Shown one piece after another: positions 47,874 to 58,330 of a stretch of 64,000 nt of DNA. Both the position numbers and the translations under genes were made by a program. The notes under the pieces are model-generated. The model saw only the letters and a program-made list of their open reading frames with translations. It was not told the origin of the DNA and did no database searches. Numbering within the stretch: position 1 is the stretch's first letter; each line of letters starts with the position of its first letter. The stretch comes from Membranipora membranacea (lineage: Eukaryota; Bryozoa; Gymnolaemata; Cheilostomatida; Membraniporidae). The stretch covers positions 39,990,001-40,054,000 of the forward strand of contig OU612065.1 of assembly GCA_914767715.1 (NCBI GenBank), in the 5' to 3' direction.

Positions 47874-49939
47874 TTATCGTGATAAATCGCCTTGTCAGTT
47901 TCTCAGGAACTACTTGTCCCATTTCAAAAATTCCTTCACTGACACGTTGCTAGTAGTCTGACTTGTGTTTAATATCGCAAATTTTTTCAAACCACATGTT
48001 CCTAACTTGATGAATTGTACATTAACTAAAATACATTGAATACATAAAAGCAGCAATGGGCAAAATGATGCAGTAAATTACGTTATGCAAATGCTTGATG
48101 AAAATCTAAGCAGTATAACATGCAAAGCACATTGTGTACAACAGTCAGCTGTGGGCAACCTGCGGCCTTTTTGCCAGTGCGGCCTAATGGGTAATATTTT
48201 GCGGCCTAATTGTGGCCTCATGCCTAGAAAAGTGATTACGCATCAATTTTGATTCCTCTTTCGTTATGTGGAGAACTATGTATGTAAAGCGCCTGTACAA
48301 TATGTTTCAAAAATAGTGGCAATTCTGTACTATGCAAATACCAAAACTTCCCCAGCCACTCACTCTACACAAAATCATCATAACTGTAGCACTGGTGTCA
48401 ACGACTATCTTAAATTGTTTTTCTTTCAAAAATAGCACAAAACAGTGACCTTTGGATGTTAAAATTACAAAGTTCTCTACCACAATAGTTATAAGTAATT
48501 TTTGCAAAACAGTCATTTTGGACAAAAGGGCAGATTTGTATCAAAAAGTCTCTTTGTTTCAAGCGCTCCTGCATTATGCTTGAAATGTTCAATATTGCCT
48601 TTCATTTCACAACCATTTGCAAAAGAATTCTTCCTTGCAGGAGGGTGGGCGCTGTAAGACGAAAATTATGACAGGGCGCGAAAAATCTCGAAAATACTTT
48701 ATTCTCCATCACAACAGTCCCGTCATGATCTTTTTACACTTTAAACCCCTGGGATGGCGCTACAGCACCCCTCCCACACCAGCCCTGCCCTTTGTCATAC
48801 ACATGAAACACAGAGATACAAACACGCATAAAATCAAATCATGAGGTAAAATGACGTCACAAATCTCCAGAAGATTAGATGAACCAGTATTTCTGTTGAG
48901 TTCTTGCAACATAATGCAGTCTTTGCACAAATATGTTTAGTATTTACAAAATAGGAAGCGCCAAAATTGTCACTCCAGTTCCAATTTTATCCCTGAAAGA
49001 TATGCTGCGGCCTTTTGAGTTGAGCCTGCGTAAAATGTGGCCTTTTTCAAGAAAAGGTTGCCCACCCATGGTGTACAACAATGGATCACCTTTTTTGGTT
49101 GATTGTTTAGCATGGAAAGAGAAATGTTTATGCTCATAATCATAACTTCTCTACTACTGAATTTATCATCAAACGCCACGATCAAAACCTCGGAAATACT
49201 CTCTAGTTTAATGGAAGCTAGTGTATATAACATGTTGTTTAACCTATTTTCAGTTTTTTGGCTGGAAAAAAGTGCATTTTTTGGACCAAATAAAGCTGGT
49301 TTAGCCACAAAAATCCAACTATCTCAAGATTTAAAGCCATAATCAACAATCGCTTCGATCAAAACCTAGACAATCTCCTGTTGTTCATCATGCTGACAAC
49401 AAATTTGACTGACATCTTTCTGAATTTCTGATTTTTGGCTGGAAAATTTTGACCTAAATTAGTTATAATTTTGGTTATTATATGTTACAGTTGTGACAAC
49501 CAGGATCTGTAAGCTGGTAAGATTATTGATTGAAGTGACAGTACAAGACCAAAATGGTATAATGAATTGGATATTTTAGTTTCTTCATTATTGGGGTCGC
49601 ATGTAATGAGGGGTCAGAAATGGCCCTATTACCATTGCAAAAATCAATTTCAAGTCTCGAAGACAGGAGGCCTAAAATCATAAAGTTTCACCAAAATATT
49701 ACTCCTCCAGTTAGTGCCATGCCTCCTCTATATGGTGAAAGCACAAACTAATCAAATACCTCAAAAACAAGGCACAGAGAGCCCAATTTAAAAAGGGCAC
49801 TTTTTGCCCCAAAATGTACTTCCAGAGGTCGCTGCGACTCAACGTCAAATATTTGGGAGGTTTAAACTGTGAAAATAACTATTAGACATAATCACCAATA
49901 CAATATTAAAAAGTTTCAAAAAGCGATATATCACGTTAA
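47874..49939. mobile_element. TIR DNA element, copy A (interrupted by a hAT-like insertion)
   Basis: Left end TTATCGTGATAAATCGCC and right end GCGATATATCACGTTAA are inverted repeats. The body is about 90% alike to copy B at 50161-51179, apart from a 937-bp insertion (48144-49080 including one target copy) and about 100 bp near 49735-49840 lacking in B. No transposase ORF is seen. The TTAA at the ends could be a piggyBac-style target, but the terminal bases are not the usual CCC, so the family is open. Confidence 0.7.
48144..49072. mobile_element. hAT-like non-autonomous transposon nested in copy A
   Basis: Ends are CAGCTGTGGGCAACCTGCGG on the left and, as reverse complement, CATGGGTGGGCAACC on the right, close to hAT termini. 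An 8-bp direct repeat GTACAACA flanks it (48136-48143 and 49073-49080). Copy B has one uninterrupted GTACAACA, an empty-site control. Inner arms also share AAAAGGCC and GGCCTTTTT motifs. No transposase frame, so a deletion derivative of about 929 bp. Confidence 0.85.
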
Positions 49940-50160
49940 GATCTGATTGTAATGATGGTATTTCTGTTTGTTGATGGTATTGTTTACGAGTCAAGCTTGC
50001 TGGGGTTAGTTTCAATGAATGCCTTGGTTGTTGGTCTGCACTGTCGCTATACTCGGTCATCACATCATTATTTACTACAACCCGCATTTTCTCGCGACAC
50101 AAGCTATCAAACTAATTAACGTGATATATCGCCTATTGTTGCAACAAATAAATAAGTGCC

Positions 50161-51179
50161 TTAACGTGATATATCGCCTTTTCAGTTTCTCAGGAACTAC
50201 TTGTCCCATTTCAAAAATTCCTTCACTGACACGTTGCTAGTAGTCTAACTGATGTTTGTTATCGCAAATTTTTTAAACCGTATGTTTCTAACTTGATTAA
50301 TTGAAATACATTAAAAACATATCGGCAGCAATGGGCAAAATGATGCAGTAAATTACGTTATGCAAAAGCGTGGTGAAAATCTGTGCAGTATTACATGCAA
50401 AGCACATTGTGTACAACAATGGATCACCTTTTTTGGGTGATTGTTTAGCAACGAACGGGTCATGTTAATGCTCATAATAAATTCTCTACTATTGGATTTT
50501 ACATCAAACGCCAAGATCAAAACCTCGGAAATACTCTCTAGTTTAATGGAAGCTGGTGTGTATAACATGTTGTTTAACCTATTTTCAGATTTTGGCTGGG
50601 GAAGTTTTGGATGTTTTGGACCAAATAAAGCTAGATAGCCACAAAAATCCAAATATCTCAAGATGTAAAGCCATAATCAATAATCTCATCGATCTAAATC
50701 TAGAAAATCTACTGCTGTTCATCATGCTGACAACATATTTGACTGACATGTTTCTGAATTTCTGTATTTTGGCTGGAAAATTTTGACCTAAATTAGTGAA
50801 AATTTGGTCATTATCTGTTACAGTTGTGACAACCAGGATCTGTAAGCTGGTAAGATTATTGATGGAAGTGACAGAACAAGACCAAAATGCAATAATAAAT
50901 TGGAAATTTTAGTTTCTGCATTATTGGGGTCGCGTGTAATGAGGGGTCAGAAATGGCCCTATTACTATTGCAATACTAAATCTCGAAGACAGGAGGCCTA
51001 AAAACATAAAGTTTCACTAAAATGTCACTCCTCCAGTTAGTGCCATGCCTCCTCTATATGGTGAACTGCAACTGCAACTCAACGTCAAACATTTGGGATG
51101 TTTCAACTGTGAAAATAACTATTAGACATGATCACCAATACAATATTAGAAAGTTTTAAAAAGCGATATATCACGTTAA
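50161..51179. mobile_element. TIR DNA element, copy B (uninterrupted)
   Basis: 1019 bp between TTAACGTGATATATCGCC and GCGATATATCACGTTAA. Non-coding. A second partial left end at 50116-50133 sits 45 bp upstream, separated by the segment TTGCAACAAATAAATAAGTG that also precedes copy A. The element may therefore have a doubled left end, or the flank was copied with it. Confidence 0.75.
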
Positions 51180-51210
51180 TTTAGCATATTTAGGTTGCAT
51201 AAACATAGCG

Positions 51211-51285
51211 TATCACAAGTATCAGGAACCACCTAATATCACAAGTATCAGGAACCACCTAATATCACAAGTATCAGGAACCACC
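51211..51285. repeat. 26-bp tandem repeat, 2.9 copies
   Basis: The unit TATCACAAGTATCAGGAACC plus ACCTAA repeats at 51211, 51237 and 51263, differing only at the last copy's end. Confidence 0.9.
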
Positions 51286-51731
51286 GAATAATTTGGTTGA
51301 GATTATTTTGTGCATAACTTTTGAAATGAACAATCCACTAAGTACAACACTATTTGAATAGCTTTAATCAATACTAGTCATTTGAAAGCTCAAAATAGTT
51401 ACAATACATGTCTGATACTCTATTTTGTTTTGAAAACTTATTCTGTTTGAGTCTAGATCCAAGTCATTTTAATTAGAGGATGTTACTCTCCCTTCCTCTT
51501 TTTAATTCTGTAGCAGAATGCCTAACATACCCCCCCCCCCACCTGATATTATGAAAAATATATATACTTTATTAATATTAACAAATTGACTATAACCATA
51601 GATACCGTTTAGATTGTGTGTACATAAACGAGTAATATGTGGAAATTGTTGGTAAGCAGACACAAAAATTATTCTCAAGCGCACTAAATGCTGTAAGACT
51701 TAGTGTAACTTGTTTTATAGTGAGCAGCTCT
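51286..51731. other. Unique DNA between TIR element B and the duplication
   Basis: AT-rich, with an 11-base C run at about 51530-51540. No gene or named element seen. Confidence 0.4.
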
Positions 51732-51852
51732 ACTGCATTTTGAGTTCCTTCTCCTTCCAAACATCCAAAGTGAGCAAATTCTTGTTTGATGATGATTAAA
51801 AATAATTACTTGCCTGTATGACATTGATCCACCTATCATGTGCACAGTTACA

Positions 51853-52831
51853 GCATAGTCCACATAGTCCACATAGTCCACATAGTCCACATAGTCCACA
51901 TAGTCCACATAGTCCACATAGTCCACATAGTCCACATAGTCCACATAGTCCACATAGTCCACATAGTCCACATAGTCCACATAGTCCACATAGTCCACAT
52001 AGTCCACATAGTCCACATAGTCCACATAGTCCACATAGTCCACATAGTCCACATAGTCCACATAGTCCACATAGTCCACATAGTCCACATAGTCCACATA
52101 GTCCACATAGTCCACATAGTCCACATAGTCCACATAGTCCACATAGTCCACATAGTCCACATAGTCCACATAGTCCACATAGTCCACATAGTCCACATAG
52201 TCCACATAGTCCACATAGTCCACATAGTCCACATAGTCCACATAGTCCACATAGTCCACATAGTCCACATAGTCCACATAGTCCACATAGTCCACATAGT
52301 CCACATAGTCCACATAGTCCACATAGTCCACATAGTCCACATAGTCCACATAGTCCACATAGTCCACATAGTCCACATAGTCCACATAGTCCACATAGTC
52401 CACATAGTCCACATAGTCCACATAGTCCACATAGTCCACATAGTCCACATAGTCCACATAGTCCACATAGTCCACATAGTCCACATAGTCCACATAGTCC
52501 ACATAGTCCACATAGTCCACATAGTCCACATAGTCCACATAGTCCACATAGTCCACATAGTCCACATAGTCCACATAGTCCACATAGTCCACATAGTCCA
52601 CATAGTCCACATAGTCCACATAGTCCACATAGTCCACATAGTCCACATAGTCCACATAGTCCACATAGTCCACATAGTCCACATAGTCCACATAGTCCAC
52701 ATAGTCCACATAGTCCACATAGTCCACATAGTCCACATAGTCCACATAGTCCACATAGTCCACATAGTCCACATAGTCCACATAGTCCACATAGTCCACA
52801 TAGTCCACATAGTCCACATAGTCCACATAGT
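51853..52831. repeat. Perfect 9-bp minisatellite, about 109 copies
   Basis: CATAGTCCA (minus strand TATGTGGAC) repeats head to tail for 979 bp without any visible substitution or indel. Because 9 is a multiple of 3 and the unit has a stop in only one frame, five of six frames stay open for more than 330 codons, giving the repeat peptides YVD, MWT, CGL, SPH and VHI. None is likely to be a real gene. The parent exon holds 1.5 units (CATAGTCCACATAG at 37733-37746), the obvious seed. Confidence 0.97.
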
Positions 52832-52848
52832 TGATACATGAATATGTT

Positions 52849-53093
52849 GCTGTTTAGTTAAGTAAGAAACAGAAGATTGGTCTGCCCTTAAAGAGGGACG
52901 CAAGGTGCCCTAAATCCTCATACTGAGAATGTGATACATCCTAGAAAACTAGAATGCATCCTAGAGGTGAGGTCATAGAAGACCTCCTAATCATGAGTGT
53001 GCAACAAGCTGCCAAAACTGAACTGGCACTAATCAGCCATTGGCAGGGACACTTTGATCTTAGCCAATAGGCCGAGGAGTGATCCCAATACAT
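52849..53093 (-). mobile_element. Insertion with a U2 snRNA-like 5' head (SINE or snRNA retrocopy)
   Basis: Read on the minus strand from 53093, the first 35 bases align with the 5' end of U2 snRNA: ATC, then CTCGGCCTATTGGCTAAGAT and CAA, with about four differences. Similarity ends after GTGT; the U2 Sm site and stem-loops are absent. The remaining 210 bases are unrelated, include a GGAGGTC...GACCTC hairpin and end in TAACTAAACAGC without a poly(A) tail. The parent locus (37756-37766) gives the empty site, so the insertion is exact and starts at U2 base 1. No target duplication longer than 2 bp is evident. SINEs with snRNA heads are known; whether this is one is inferred. Confidence 0.6.
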
Positions 53094-53220
53094 ACCAGAC
53101 CACATAAAATTGACCTAAAAACCATGACTTTCCAATTTTAAGAACTTTGTTGAGACAAGATGCTCTGTTACCAAACTAGTGCAGAAATTGTTTTTTTCTA
53201 AACTATTATTTGGAATTTAG

Positions 53221-54195
53221 GAATGAACGTCAGCTGGAACGAACGTCAAGGGGATCGAACGTAGCTGGAATGATCAACGACTGGAATAAATCTCGAAATT
53301 CCCGGAATGAATGTCGAACTTTCTGGATTGAACGTCAATCACGTTTTAGTTTGTAAATAGAATAAATGGGAATGCAACTCCCTAAAATAGCTGTGGAAAT
53401 TAATGATGATGATTCACTAAGGTACTCACATCCATTTACGATGATGGTTACCAAATTTATGATGGCAGGATGGAATAAAGCAGTAATGTAATGAAAAACA
53501 GAAATGGTAATGAAATACTACAAGAGTAACATGGCACCTTTGTACAATTTTATAAGCAATACAATACAATGGTGAAATCGGTACGACGTATCGTATTTTA
53601 CCTTCATTTATGAGGAATAATTTATTGTACTGGTAATTCTAACAGTGCACAATTTTTTCCTGCACGCTGTCTACCAGTCATCATCTATTGAACTGGCAAC
53701 CTCGTATCACCGTTGCCGTATAGTAATCACATCTGTCATGTCTTTGAAAAGAACATAAATGATTCTGCTGAAGGTAAGCACATTGATCACATGATGTACT
53801 ATAAATTTATATCTCTGGTCGATAGAGAGCAAAATAATTCACTGATCATGAGAGCCATCAGAAAAATACAGTGTAAAGACCGAAATTCAATGTCATCATT
53901 GTTAACAAATTTAGTTTCTACTGCTCTTTTTTGCTCCTTGCTTAGCATAATCACAAATTAAAAATTTCAAACCAAAACCTTAATAGTGACAGGCATTGTT
54001 ATAGTTAGAGGAGTACTGTAAATAACACAACTATTTTGGGGAGTTGCGTTCTCATTGATTCTATATACTAACTAGAGTGATTGACGTTCATTCCAGGAAG
54101 TTCGACGTTCTCTGGGAATTTTGACACTTATTCCAGGCGACATTCAGCCGATCTTTATTCCAGCTACGTTCAATCCCGCGGATGTGCGTTTCCAG
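53221..54195. mobile_element. DNA element with long (about 110-120 bp) terminal inverted repeats
   Basis: The left arm, about 53221-53342, holds GAACGTAGCTGGAAT, GGAATAAATCTCGAAATTCC and TGAACGTCAATCAC. The reverse complement of 54072-54195 has the same order with changes. Each arm repeats a GAACGTC/GCTGGAA motif several times. The 730-bp centre has one 82-codon frame of no known family. Non-autonomous. Confidence 0.75.
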
Positions 54196-54844
54196 TCTCC
54201 TCACAAAAGGATATGCATGGCATGGTGAATATTAAAACATGACAATTAGCTGATCGATCGTCTATCTTTTGGGTTTCTCTTATCAAAAATATGACGATTG
54301 TTTTTGTATGAGAAATGCATTATCATGGAATGCATATTTAGGCTACTGAGGCCCTCTAATTATTATCGAAGCGCAGTAGCCAGTCAGTGTGCTCAGGTCA
54401 CACGCATCTAAAATAAACACACCTATATTAATTATAAACTTATAGAAAACCTCAATAAATAAATAAATATATTTTGCAAATATGGTAAAAAACGCTAACT
54501 CTTGGTTGGTTGACCCGGACCGGATACAAGAACTGATAAAAAGCCATTGCCTCTACCTTCTGGAAAGAAGTTGGCGATTACTCGACAAGTGATATGGAAA
54601 TGCCTCAGCTTCTGTTGCTCTAAATCTAAAATATTCCTTGTTTACTTTTTACTACTAATGATAAATAATGACTCGCTAAAATAGCCTATTAATGTGAATG
54701 TTTTCTGATCAACCTATTGTATATAAGTAATGTGTGTATAAGTGGAGGAACATGCAGAAAAGTACTTGTCACATTGTAAATGATAGCCTGTGATATGATA
54801 TTGATTTTATGTCAATGCCCATAATGTATTATGCTTTTATGAAT
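54196..54844. other. AT-rich DNA with no assignable feature
   Basis: Between the TIR element and the LTR-like module. It may include the U3 start of the latter. No gene seen. Confidence 0.35.
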
Positions 54845-55330
54845 TAGTAGGCTATAGTAAACTCAAGTGCATTTAGGACAGTTTCAAGTGCATTTAGGAC
54901 AGTTTTTCCAATGCGCCTATAAAAGGAGCGTCAGGGCTTTGTGCATCATGATTTAGTTATCAGACTTCATTGTGGATGGTTGAATTGTGAGAGCAATAAA
55001 CTGTTATTAACATAATAAGTTGTTTATATAACTGAATTGTCCCAAGTAACATTGAGGACTGAGCCTGACCTAGTGTCTATAATTCAGTCTCTTTTATCTT
55101 GGTATATCACTATTAACAGCCTGGCCTAGTGCCTATAATTGTTAGAGTGGTGGCTTGCAGGATAATTCCACTGGTAATTACTCCGTTGAGCACAAAGGGT
55201 GGTTGACTATAGTTGTAAGCCTGGCTCCGATGCCTATAATTTACATCATAGCTTTTCCATTCTTCGCAGTCGCAGAGGTTTGACTATAGTTGTAAGCCTG
55301 GCTTCAATGCCTATAATTTACATCATAGCT
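54845..55330 (+). mobile_element. LTR-like promoter/poly(A) module
   Basis: A 21-bp direct repeat (CAAGTGCATTTAGGACAGTT twice at about 54864-54905), a TATA box TATAAAAGG at 54918-54926 and AATAAA at 54995-55000 are spaced as in the U3-R part of an LTR. Downstream, GCCTGRC...TGYCTATAATT recurs four times (about 55053, 55122, 55218, 55288), the last two followed by a longer shared stretch. No gag-pol frame or second LTR is in the window, so this is a solo LTR or remnant at most. Confidence 0.4.
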
Positions 55331-55873
55331 TTTCCTTTCTTCGCAAGTGGCAATATTATTGGCGGATAGACTATATTTATTGCAATATAGGTCTTTGGTT
55401 CTCTGCAGTGAGTAAGGGGGCTCAACGCCTTATACAACCCCTCATTCTGAGTAACTGCAATTGTTGAGGTGAGAGCCAATACTCACTGGATCATCAATTG
55501 GGCTTCGTATAAGCCGGTTTTGAGTTGCGTAACGGATTGGCAACTCGGTCAGTGTGCTTGAATAGACACTGAAGCTTTCTTGTTCTGGTGGATTTATTAA
55601 CCCTCGTGCCTAAGCTACCAAACTAATCACAAGACGGGTGTAGTAATCAAGAAAATCCAGAACACAAGTACCAAGTGAGTAGAATGCATCTGCAACTATT
55701 TGAGCAATGAACTAAAGGTTTAGTTCATTGATTTGAGCACTAAGCCTGTTACTCCTTCCTTGGCATATAAACAGTTCTTTTGGTCGCCTGATATATCCAT
55801 GTGCTTTCACAATGTTTGTATACAGATAAGTAGCCAATGACAGAAGAGTAGCAAGCCGCGCCCCCTAAGGTTT
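55331..55873. other. Unassigned DNA up to the resumed duplication
   Basis: May be the remaining 5' leader of the LTR-like piece. No open frame of note and no terminal repeat identified. Confidence 0.3.
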
Positions 55874-55963
55874 AGTCTGAGAAAACTGCATGCTAAATAG
55901 TCCTTTCAGAGCATCGTATGGGATTTCAAGAATACAGGAATGATCCGATGTTATCAGTATGGC

Positions 55964-56160
55964 GGGTTCACTAAAATGCGGAAATCCGTGATCACGCAAA
56001 TTCACGTGCGTGTTGCGGGAATTAGTGCGTATTTCCGCATTTTAGTCAATCCTGTGTGGGATTGACTAAAATGCGGAAATCACTTTGTGACCTACTTGTG
56101 ACCTTGAAAAGCATTTTTCCGCATTTTAGTCAAAATTGACTAAAATGCGGAAATTTCATA
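55964..56160. repeat. Cluster of inverted TGACTAAAATGCGGAAAT repeats, left side
   Basis: The motif (T)CACTAAAATGCGGAAAT or TTGACTAAAATGCGGAAA occurs five times here in alternating orientation. One pair forms an 18-bp-arm palindrome with a 2-bp spacer (about 56128-56165); another pair surrounds CCTGTGTGGG (about 56031-56081). The right end has two more (63206-63230 and 63285-63306). These look like terminal motifs of related elements stacked head to head. Confidence 0.85.
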
Positions 56161-56165
56161 TTTAG

Positions 56166-58330
56166 CTTTTTTTACCACTGAATGTGGCCTATAAGAATAA
56201 AATTGATATGTGTTCTATGAAAACATCTAATAGGCCATGTGTATGGGCAATCTGGGTTAGAAATTATGTGTTATAGTACAGCTGTAGCACTATTTATGTA
56301 AAGCGGAATTCCCAGTTAAATATGTACATGAGTATTCAGGAGAAGATAACTCTAATATGATGATCTGTCAAACAAAATTCCCATGATAGTTACTATTTCT
56401 GAAATGCAGATTTTGATAGAGGCAAGTTTTATTGAGCAGAAATGCTTTTATGGGCATATTATACATTGAAAGTGAAGCTATAGGACACTAGTATACATTG
56501 AGAGTGAAACTAGATAATATATGCAATTAGCAACCCGGGTGTTTACACATCGATAGTTAACCTGATATCTTACAAGTGGTGACGTTAGGTGATTATCATT
56601 GTAGTAGCAAAAAAGTCATCGGAAAACATAGGAAGACATCTGTGAAAATATGAAGATCAGTCTATTGGTGATCAAGTCCTTTGTAGCAGAACCATATACA
56701 GTAGAGATACAACAAAGATCATTTTCCGGGAAAGGCAGGGTGGTCCTTGTCACAAGAATTCATAAGAGTGTTTTTGGTTTTTCATTCTGCTCTATTAAAG
56801 TGCAAATGAACTAATTATAACTTATAATATCCAAGCACTTAGTCAAGATTGCTGATGAGACTGAGTAATTATACTTTTTATTTTCATAAGTCACACAATA
56901 ATCATATTGATCAGCCTGTATAAAAGCACAAGTGAGTCCAACAATGTAGTTGGTAGATATTTATAAAACAATTCATTGTTTCAGGTATTGATAGTGTAGA
57001 AGCGTAATATCAGCCAATGTTTTACTAAAATCAGAGGTAGTTTATAAGCAAACATACATCTGTAACATTGTATTTAGCAAGATTAAACCTTGATTCACTG
57101 TGGTGTTTATGAAATAAAACTGACCTACATTAGATGAGTTGAATTTTAGCAGGAGGAAAAGTTTGACATTATTAACAATCTGAAATTTATCGATAGACTA
57201 CATTTACTTCGAAAAACTTTCTATCAATTCTACGAAGGTACCAGCTTTAATGGCTGTGTCTTTCGGCTCAAAGACACAATTTATGTTGATTGGAGAGTCT
57301 GTTTTGACCTTCTGCACAAGATGGACTAGAATCTATCGATCATAAGGCAGCTTCAGTCCATAGCAAGAGTGTTTCTCAGCAATCACAGAACTCGGTAGAT
57401 GCATCCCTAGAAGAAAAGATAAAAATGTCAGCTGAGCAGTCTGGGGGCAACTTAAGGACGTCTTATCATCGGTTGTCCCCTCATTGAACTTACATGTCAA
57501 AGAGAGAACAACTCTATGATTTGTCTCAATTTGAAGTGAAATAAAAACAGGGAGCAGGGAGGGTATCCCACCCGTCCTCCCTGCCGAAAAGGAGACTCCC
57601 TGATGAGATAGAAACAAACAGACCGCAGCTTCTTCCCTAATGATATTGAAAATGGTTAGACCACCCCCTAGCTAAAGGCTGATGGTTGATCATTGTGCAG
57701 GTCTCTAAGGCCTAATGTTTCAGAATTTATTTCATATCTTTTACCTACAACTAGGGCATATGCCCCCAATCGCAAAAATTATCCTGCCACAGTATCATAT
57801 GACATAAGGTTACGCTTTAGATACACACAGACCATCCTTGGTATTAGATCTAACTGCTAACTGTACGGTAGGTAAGTCTTTTGGACAAGGGCGATCAACT
57901 TCTTGCATGTCATGGCAAGATTGGCAGTCTTTTCTCAAGATCAGCTTCCAATATTGGAACTGCTTGTTTGACATGCTAGCTTCCTAGTCACTTTTGGTTC
58001 CGCAGCACATGTATCTCTTCCCACCCAGTTGTGAGATGCCTAGCGATTTTGGAGGTATTGAAGCATGTTTTTTATGCACATTATACTCATCAAGCCCAAG
58101 GGTCTCGCAGTTATAAAATTGAAATTAGGACTGATTATTAGGAAAATAATATTTGCTGCAGCAGGCCTGTATAATGCAAGTCCCTGACCAGCAGTAGTAT
58201 GACGAAAAATTATCAGATAAATTTGTAAGTGGGATTCTGAAGTATTGAACAATGATGTGGTTTGTTTCAACATATGTCTCAATATATATATATACATATC
58301 ACTGACCTTATTGTACACGGTTCTTCACCA
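56166..58330. other. Interior of the 7.3-kb element, no gene recognised
   Basis: AT-rich with short frames only. A segment at 57545-57600 is rich in GGGAGG and CCTCCC, resembling the inverted CCCTGG motifs near 29.7 kb. Nothing assignable. Confidence 0.35.

Larger units (their letters stand above)
51814..53125 (-). pseudogene. Duplicated first exon of the DHHC gene, disrupted
   Basis: The minus strand from an ATG at 53125-53123 matches the parent exon (37806-37691), including the GC donor at its end (CAG|GCAAGT near 51814). Two events break it: the U2-headed insertion after the codons for VCIG, and expansion of one TATGTGGAC (Tyr-Val-Asp) unit to about 109 copies. The ends [13 protein letters not shown] are intact. 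The duplication breakpoint lies in the following intron, so no other DHHC exons exist here; the exon is an orphan. Confidence 0.85.

Noticed and set aside
48617-48844. Transposase remnant within the hAT-like element
   Set aside because: The 75-codon frame has no hAT dimerisation or DDE-type motif.
51853-52831. CRISPR-like array
   Set aside because: No spacers; the unit is 9 bp and continuous, in animal DNA.
51684-52903. Five overlapping open frames of 333-380 codons
   Set aside because: All are translations of the 9-bp repeat, which lacks stops in five frames. They have no independent coding evidence.
53059-53093. Functional U2 snRNA gene
   Set aside because: Only the first 35 bases match; the branch-site region continues for a few bases, but the Sm site and 3' stem-loops are missing.
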